Shown here in pieces: positions 57,372 through 64,000 of a stretch of 64,000 nt of DNA. The first letter of the stretch is position 1. Every line of letters starts with the position of its first letter. Location: contig NC_089194.1 in assembly GCF_947507565.1 (NCBI RefSeq), positions 1,984,001-2,048,000 on the forward strand, given 5' to 3'. The position numbers and the translations under genes were made by a program. The stretch comes from Oscarella lobularis (Eukaryota; Porifera; Homoscleromorpha; Homosclerophorida; Oscarellidae). The notes under the pieces are model-generated. The model had not been told where the DNA came from, made no database searches, and saw only the letters and a program-made list of their open reading frames with translations.

Positions 57372-60300
57372 ATGTCAGACAAAGGCCGAAAGGGCATCGT
57401 CTATCTGCTCGACGACACGCAGATGGAAATAACGATTGCGGTACGCCCAGCGGAGTATCTCCCCCTCAAAAGGGGCCCCTCCTTATCTTTGTCGTCCATT
57501 AGCCGGCGCTTCTTGCCCAAGAACTTCTCGATATGGCCGCATCGCACTTCCAATTGAAGGAAAAGGAGTATTTCGGCTTGACAGTCGATAGTCCGCACGA
57601 TGCCATGTAACAAAATGCCATTCTACAAAGACAAAGAAACAATTCGTCGTTTTTCTTTTTATATCGATAGGGAATACGTCAATTGGTTACAAAACGAAAA
57701 GCCCGTACTCGATCAGGACATTCCACCCGTTGGAATGTTGAAATTGTATTTCACCGTAAAGTGAGAGAATAATTAAACAACCGAAATTTTTCCCCGTTAC
57801 TCGTAGCAACGATAGGCACTTTGTTGAACGCGTCGATCTTTTACGTGATCCTATCACCGTTGAATTGTTTTATCTTCAAGCCAAGCAGTCTGTATTCAAA
57901 GTACACAGCTGTCTTCTTTTTATCATAGACTACGTTTGTTTACTTTTTTTCTTTTTAGGGTTCTTTGCCCTGTGAAAGTGATATTGTCTTTTTTCTTGCC
58001 GCTCAAAGTCTCCAAGTCTATGCGCAGGATTTCACAACGGAGGAATTGGCGCGTGAAGATCTCAAGAGAATCAGTTGGCTTCCAGCGAGAACTCTCAAGG
58101 AACACGTATCAATACCTTACTGGTATGCATGCCATCACGATTATTAAGGGGAACATTGATTCTATTCTATTCTACTACTAGTGAGAACAAAGTATTGAGT
58201 CATTATAAGAAGTTAATTGGCAAGTCACGAGGGTCTGCTATACTAAAGTGAGATTTTTGAATTTGACGTTTATTTTCTATGTTAATTAATTATCTAGTTA
58301 CCTAAATACGTCCATGACTCTTCCCTCGTACGGAATTCATTATTTTCAAGTCAAAGTGAGTTGGGAAAAATGACACGTGAGGACTCAATCTATAGTAGAG
58401 TTAATTAACTCTCAAAGGATAACAAGAAGGAGAATACGCTTTGGCTTGGTTTTGGTGCAAGAGGAATCGGCTTGTACGATCTCGACGATAAAATACGTCC
58501 AAGAGAAGTTTGTGAAAATACTCCAGGGGATAAGAACGTTGCTTAGTATTTATTTATTAGTTTCACACGTGGAAACATCTGGACAACATTCACTATCGAG
58601 ACAAGAGATTCACCATCGAAATATACGACTCACGGTCAGTCCAAATAATAAATAAATAAATAATATAATTATTAATTAAGGAGCGGTGGTGGTGAATCGT
58701 CGCGACGGGGAGGTGGCGCTAGTAGTTGCACTACGAAAGCGTGGCATTGTAGCAGTATGCGCATGGCACAAGCTCTCTTCTCCATGGCAATTCAACAGCA
58801 CCAATTTTGGCGAGACAAGAAGTCTCTAAAAGTAGAAAGAAAGAAAGAAAGAAAAAAATCGATTTTTTCTTATTCTTTTTCTTTTCATATAGAAAACGGT
58901 TTCGTACGCGTCGAATCGACTCACGGATTTGTCTCGGATGTTGAGTCGCACGTGTTTGTCATTGTCTTCGGCTTCCAGTGTGGCTGGAAGTCAAATCAGT
59001 TTGCCTGCGGCCTCAAATAAAGCATCAGCGGGTATTGACTATTTAATTATGTCTATATTTATTACGTTTGATTCTTTTGTAGCGGGTTCGGACGAAGTGT
59101 CGGCGGCGGCGAAGCGCGCTAACACGGAAATGTTTCTTCAGTTGAAAGCGCGTCGCTCTCAACTACAAGAGGAGCTCACGCGACGCGAGCAGGAACTTCG
59201 GGGTCTCTGCATACGGGAATCGGTGAGAATGAGAATTATTTATTATTTTTTTATCTTATCTTTTTTTTCTTAGGAATTATGTGGTCACGTTTCTTTGGAT
59301 CTTCATGCCAGTCCTGATCACCCGGATATTTCCATTAAACGGCGAATTGGAACGTCGTATAAATTTCCGGATCACGTTTTTAAGTCTCCGGAAGCGGAAG
59401 CGGTTTGTTGTTAATTAATTAATTAATTAAGGTTTGTCCACATTTGACGCGGAAGTGTTTTAGAATGAGGAAATAACGAAATTGGAAAAGGATATCGAAA
59501 TTCAATTTGCAATAACGAATGCAGCGGAAGTAATTCTTCAATAATAAAAGCGTCACATTCATTTATTGATTGATTTTCCGTAAAGAAAATTGCAAGAGAG
59601 CCTACGAAATCACAAAAAGTTCGCAAAGAAAGATACACAACTGTAAAACGATCAAAAGCAAAGGTTAAAAAATATTATATATATTGTCATGACAACCAAC
59701 GTCACTACGCTCGATTTGTAGCTGCAAACAATGCAACTCAAACTCGGCGACATGAAGGAATCCCTAATGCAACTACCACCTCAATATCTTCCTCGTCTCG
59801 TGCCAACAGGAGCTCCGGTTTCCACAGCGACGACACCAAATGGAGGTAAGTACATCGACGAGTTTCATTATTATAATAAGTATTGATTTTTATAGCGTTT
59901 GCTACTCGAGATATTACTGACACTCCTGGAACGTTGAGTAAGGAAAACAGGCACTGACTCTCTTTTTTTTGGTATGGTTTTTCTTAGGTAAAACGTCGTC
60001 TTATTCGAGTCTCGTCTCTACGCAATCGAAATCGGCGGCGACGTCGTCGTCACGTGACGCTCTCCTAGACAGCGTCACGGAAGATATCGTCGCGAATTTG
60101 ATTGCCGGAAATCGAACGGTAACAACGGGAAACGAGCCCCTTGGAAACGGGGGTTTGTCAGGATCCGGGGGTATGGGCGGAAGCGCGTTGTCGTCAAAAC
60201 GACACAATAGTCTTTCGCGACTTGCGTTGGGATCGACGTCGCCGGTGAGAGTGCGGCACGTGCCCGGGGGGATGGGATCGCTCGCGTCGACGTCGAGATT

Positions 60301-60396
60301 GCATCGACAGAGCGGAGGAGGAGCTGGAAGTCCAACGAAGCAACTTGCGAGTAGTTTGGATGAATTGAGTCGAGACAAGGGACCAGATGGTAATCT

Positions 60397-60431
<35 letters not shown>

Positions 60432-60538
60432 TTTTGATTTTTTTAGATAATGAAGCGTGGTCGCCGCGAAGTCTTACGTTTAGTGACGGTGAAGTCGAAT
60501 GGATGAGTAACGAATTTGGAGAGGGAACGCTTGTGTAA
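57372..60538 (+). CDS. FRMD4: FERM-domain protein, FRMD4-like
   Basis: Start ATG 57372 (MSDKGRKGIVYLLDDTQMEI) matches the opening of FRMD4 FERM domains (VHLLDDRKLELL). FERM lobes: ELLDMAASHFQLKEKEYFGL, FVERVDLLRDPITVELFYLQ with AKQSVFKGSLPCESDIVFFL, LPARTLKEHVSIPY, HYKKLIGKSRGSAILNYLN, LPSYGIHYFQVK, LWLGFGARGIGLYDLDDKIR, ending FSMAIQQHQFWRDKK. After it comes the FRMD4 coiled-coil signature (LKARRSQLQEELTRREQELR, GLCIRESELCGHV, IKRRIGTSYKFPDHVF, KLEKDIEIQFAITNAAEKIA). The tail is Ser/Gly-rich and much shorter than in vertebrate FRMD4A. FRMD4 proteins bind Par3 and cytohesins and support epithelial polarity. About 16 exons, intact. Confidence 0.9.
60388..60434 (+). repeat. (ATTT)n microsatellite in last FRMD4 intron
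   Basis: Eleven or so TTTA units fill most of the final short intron. Confidence 0.85.
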
Positions 60539-60732
60539 TTGATCATCAAAATATTATTAATTATCGGGGTAGCGTAATCATTTGCTTTTTGAGCACGAAA
60601 ATTGCCCGGACGAGCACGTTTAGCGAGAAAGAGTATGTACACTGAGACGAGGGGCAGTTGGCAATTTAATCAAAGACGTTTCTATTTGGAGGTGGTGGTT
60701 CTTTATCCGGGACTTTGTCTTTACACCACGAG

Positions 60733-62695
60733 ATGGAGAGAGGCGATCTCTTTCGTTCGTCTCACTGGAAATACCGCGGCGAAGGTCACTCGAGTCTCGT
60801 TCTTTTTCACGTGGACAAAGTGGGCTCTCGCCAATGCGAATCGGGGGGCGTTTAGCTCATCGCACCTTTGCAGCCCAGAGTCGTTCTTCGTCTCAAGAAA
60901 ATCGACGTCGTACCGGGCACCGTAACATCGGTTCGTCCTCGAATCATTGCAATTCCAGCTCGTGCACAAAGTGGGGCCCTCTTAGGGGAAAACTCGCGAA
61001 GAGAGCATGGAATACCAGCGCGATTTCATGCAAAAAGTCATGCGACCTCTCGTTGGTGAACCCTACGTTCCCGTTCAGCAAACGGTCGCACTTCCGCGAG
61101 GTTTCATCGAGAAAATGAGCGTCGATACGGAGAAGGAAAGACCACGTGAGTCGCGAGTCCCAAAAGGGGGCCCCTCTAAGATTTTCTTAGGAAATCGGCT
61201 CGTTAAGGGCGTCAAAAGTGGCACAGATGTCGCGCTTTTGATGCCTGACGTCTGTTTCTTGCCCGAATCGTCGTTATCGTCATCGTTCATCAAAGATGAA
61301 CGCGTTGTATGTCAAACTCAATTGGAAATCGAGAAAACGGATTTGAATCGCGATGGAGACGTAGAAGAGACGCCAATTCCGACGTTTTGTATTGAAATTA
61401 AGGTGAGGATTATGTAGATCATTAGAAACGAATAATTGACAATCTTTTTAGCCCAAATGCGGTTTTTTGCCTCCGCCTTATAATTCAATTTGTAAATTCT
61501 GCTTATTTCAAAGACTCAAGGTAATAAATAAATAATTAAATATCCTCTCATTTCGTTTGAAGGTGAAAAAAGGAAAGTGGCCATATCGTAGCAAATATTG
61601 TCCTCTGGATTTATTTTCCGGGTAAGAGACTCTAACATGAAAAAATAAAATCGTCATAATTTCTTTTAGAGACGTTTCTCGCATTAAAACGGCTCTTCGA
61701 TGTCTCCTAGAAACACCCCAGAATAATTTGAGAATTTTTCACGTAAGCCAATCACATTTCTCGCCTTTTGAATCGACCCAGATTCAATTTTCAGAATGGG
61801 CAATGCATTTTTGCTGAAGACAAAGAGGTAGGTCTTTCGCAGACGATTTTCTTCGCTTAGGAAATCAATTCTACGTAGTCCTCCACTCCCAGTCAACAAT
61901 TAGACGATCTTAAACGCGTTCTACGTCCTTATTTCCCCGGCGAGAATCCAATCGAAGGTCTAATAACAGTTCTAAGTCAAATTCTAACGGAACCGGGGTC
62001 TATGGACTCCTCAACGTCTTCGCCTCCCGTTTGCGAGCAAAGTTCTCATCAATTCAGCGTAGAAACACCGAATCAGACAAGTAGAATCATCAGAGTTTAT
62101 TCCCCTGTCTTGAGAAGGGTCTACCGCTTCTAGTTCCTTGTAAACTTCTCGCTAAATTGCTTGGCATTCAGAAATACGACGATTCCGGCTCGCCAGGTAC
62201 GTTTCCGCTCTATAGAAAGCTTAGGAAGGAATGCGACGCACCGCCAGACGACTAGTGAGCACTAATCGTCACTAAAACAGCGTTTGAGACGAGTATCGTA
62301 GCATTTTTTGGGATTTGAACGATTCTCCGCCGCGTCTTCGTAGTTCTAGAGAGGATATGGAGGAAACTGCGGTCTCCGTTTTATCGCAGGTACTGTAGAC
62401 GCTTTTAGAAGCGTTTTTTAGCGTTTTTTAATAGATTGAGCGTTATCTTCTTGCTGCTACGGCAAAAGACTGCTCAATTATGATTGCTATGCGTCCACAA
62501 ACGAATTTGCGCAGCCTACAGTAACTTCGGATTTATTTTAAAAATTAATTAATTAATAGTGATGTTAGGAAAACTGTTATTTTCTACGACTATTCTCTAG
62601 CCGTCGTTGATTTGGATTTGAAGGGAATTTGGAGGGTTAGGAAGTATTTTGAGGAGGATCAGGAAATTCTCGAATCGTTTTCAAATTCGGTCTAG
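60733..62695 (+). CDS. IPPK: Inositol-pentakisphosphate 2-kinase
   Basis: Makes inositol hexakisphosphate (phytate) from IP5. ATG 60733 (MERGDLFRSSHWKYRGEGHS) carries the family YRGEG ATP-binding motif, then PRVVLRLKKIDVVPG with the conserved lysine. Next: SMEYQRDFMQKVMRPLVGEP, YVPVQQTVALPRGFIEKM, and the hallmark CIEIKPKCGFLPPP with KFC..QR, KWPYRSKYCPLDLFSGDVSR (EIKPK and the SxYCPLDLFSG motifs), LLETPQNNLRIFHNGQCIF. Later exons: DDLKRVLRPYFPGENPIEGL, DCSIMIAMRP, VIFYDYSLAVVDLDLKGIWR; TAG at 62693. About 11 exons. Intact in every catalytic motif I can see. Confidence 0.93.
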
Positions 62696-63039
62696 TTTAC
62701 TTTTTCATTAATTGTCGTTTCTTATCAGTGCATCTATCTATTAATAAATACAGTTTCACACTGGCCTGATTATTTATCATACACCGTTCTCTCTTTTATT
62801 TATCAGCCAGCTGCTTACCTGCCTATTTTTTGATTATTGATTATTTAAAGGGTTAGGCGTTGGGGCCCCTTTTAGGGGGTTTAATTTAATTAACCATTTC
62901 GTCACGCCCCTTTCGCTGTTTTTTAAAAGGTAAAAGCCGTCGTAACATAACGTAACGTACTTTTGATTATTTAATTAAAGGGTAAACGCCCCTTCTGCTG
63001 TTTTTTAGCCAGCGGCCTTTTTCTTAAATATTCGATTTT
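62696..63039. other. Tail-to-tail gap IPPK / POMGNT1
   Basis: Between convergent stops. GGGGCCCC palindrome at 62862-62869 with related CCCCTTTT words around 62900-62990, plus AATAAA-type words near 62743 for IPPK. No gene. Confidence 0.45.
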
Positions 63040-64000
63040 CTAGACTCTTGTTAGTGGTTGAGTCTTTGTGAAAACGGGCAGTTTTGCGAATTTAGATTGA
63101 GATCCCACAGCGAATATTTGATTTTTTTTCAGGTGAAATCTGAGAGAGAAAAATTGCTTTTACTTTTTTAAAATTTTAGACAATGCTTCTCACCCCAGAA
63201 CTCCACGAAATAAACCACGCACGCCCAAATCCCAGATTCGAAAGCACGTGCATAATTTCGTCAAAACTTGAACGTCATCACTGCTACTTTGATAGTACAA
63301 AAGAAGAAAAATTCCGCTATTAATTAATTGAATTATTAAATTTATATATATCGAATTTTTCTATTGTTTACCCTTGTGAATCCGGGACGTAATCTTTAGA
63401 ACATGGATTGGAATCTTGCCCATGCGGAAGCAAAGTTCCTGAAGATAAAATCTTCTCTAATTCAGCCTCGTAATTGGGAAGTAACAGCTGATTAATATCA
63501 ACAAAAACAGGCGTTTGATCCCTATAATAATAATAAATAAATAAATAAATAAATACCTCTTATTATACAGTAGTCAATAATCACTTATTCATGGCTCGAT
63601 TTTTGAAATATTGGTCGAAGTAGTACCCGTTTACATTGAGGCCATTTCTTCCTATGTGATAAACGCGTGAGACGTCGGGAAAAATTGAATCGCGTTCCTT
63701 TGTCTGCGCCGCTTCGCGTAGCCACAAATCCCAACTCCTTAGAAAATCAAAGGGACACCCATTAATTAATTAATTTATTATTGATTCTATCAGTTCCGGG
63801 TTTACCAGCCATAGCAACAGGGAGGCCATTTAGGGGAAATTTCTAACCAAAGGGATTTGCTTAGTAGCCAACTATAGACAAAGAATTGCCAAATTTGAAT
63901 TTTTAACTGTCCGTTTTTTAGTCTACCCTAATCCGGGGAAAAATTCCGTTCTATATAATTTTGAATTGTCTGTAGAAGTATGAAGATAGCCTAATAGATT
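63040..64000 (-). CDS. POMGNT1: Protein O-mannose beta-1,2-N-acetylglucosaminyltransferase, C-terminal part
   Basis: Runs off the right edge of the window. Exons read on the minus strand: TEFFPGLG, WLLSKSLWLEISPKWP then SWDLWLREAAQTKERDSIFP with DVSRVYHIGRNGLNVNGYYF and DQYFKNRAMNK; VDINQLLLPNYEAELEKIL ending NPCSKDYVPDSQ; LTKLCTCFRIWDLGVRGLF; GFHLKKNQIFAVGSQSKF and the end PLTRV, stop at 63040-63042. The PDVSR.YH.G..GLN.NGY block and LFRKK-type tail match POMGNT1 rather than MGAT1 (which has PEISRT.TFG). By family it is a Golgi enzyme extending O-mannosyl glycans on alpha-dystroglycan-like proteins. Donors and acceptors are consistent in phase throughout. Confidence 0.9.

Overview
This is a gene-dense stretch of a compact animal nuclear genome. 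Every long gene is split by short GT-AG introns, mostly about 45-60 bases and often packed with TTAATTAA-type AT runs; intergenic gaps are usually 60-600 bases and genes lie on both strands. The gene content is metazoan (plexin, Wnt, collagen-TNF ligand, Polycomb CBX, NEMO/optineurin relative, FRMD4, BTG, galectin-like and LDLa domains). Small introns, undepleted CpG and this repertoire suggest an early-branching animal; my best guess is a sponge, possibly a homoscleromorph such as Oscarella. That placement is inference. I saw no bacterial operon signals, CRISPR, rRNA, tRNA or recognisable transposon.

Layout. 1-4.5 kb: 3' part of a thrombospondin-repeat gene with an SG-rich tail (+), a secreted Cys protein (-) and a complete Polycomb CBX gene (-). 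4.9-7.3 kb: cytosolic seryl-tRNA synthetase (-). 7.7-8.65 kb: two tiny tandem secreted-protein genes (+), the second sharing a CTAG stop with the convergent CLN3 gene (-, to 10.7 kb). 11.3-15.5 kb: DH-PH RhoGEF (+). 15.8-19.4 kb: DSTYK kinase (-). 19.7-22.3 kb: NET1/ARHGEF3-like RhoGEF (-). 22.8-24.5 kb: divergent Wnt (-). 25.2-29.3 kb: a secreted mosaic serine protease with lectin-like, sushi, Ig and LDLa modules (+).

29.4-38.8 kb: small membrane protein, NEMO/optineurin-like adaptor, an intronless FANCC homologue (+), a single-pass membrane protein (-), a second coiled-coil C2HC finger protein and a collagen-TNF ligand (+). A TNF-type ligand and NEMO-like adaptors thus lie within 9 kb. 39.0-41.3 kb: SEC61A (+). 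41.4-46.3 kb: two coiled-coil genes (-). 46.3-49.1 kb: a doubtful small secreted ORF (+), BTG (-), a Cys-rich secreted protein (+). 49.3-57.1 kb: a full plexin (+). 57.4-60.5 kb: FRMD4-like FERM protein (+). 60.7-62.7 kb: IPPK (+). 63.0 kb to the end: C-terminal part of POMGNT1 (-).

The genes do not form one pathway, but themes recur: Rho/Ras-family signalling (two RhoGEFs, plexin RasGAP), extracellular signalling (Wnt, TNF ligand, plexin, TSP, mosaic protease), ubiquitin/NF-kB-type adaptors, and secretory/glycosylation functions (SEC61A, POMGNT1). Exon boundaries were found by eye from splice consensus, reading phase and family alignment; a few joins are explicitly uncertain. The most unusual items are the mosaic protease architecture, the convergent genes sharing one CTAG stop, possible 25-26-base introns at three loci, and strong excess of the palindromes TGACGTCA and GGGGCCCC.
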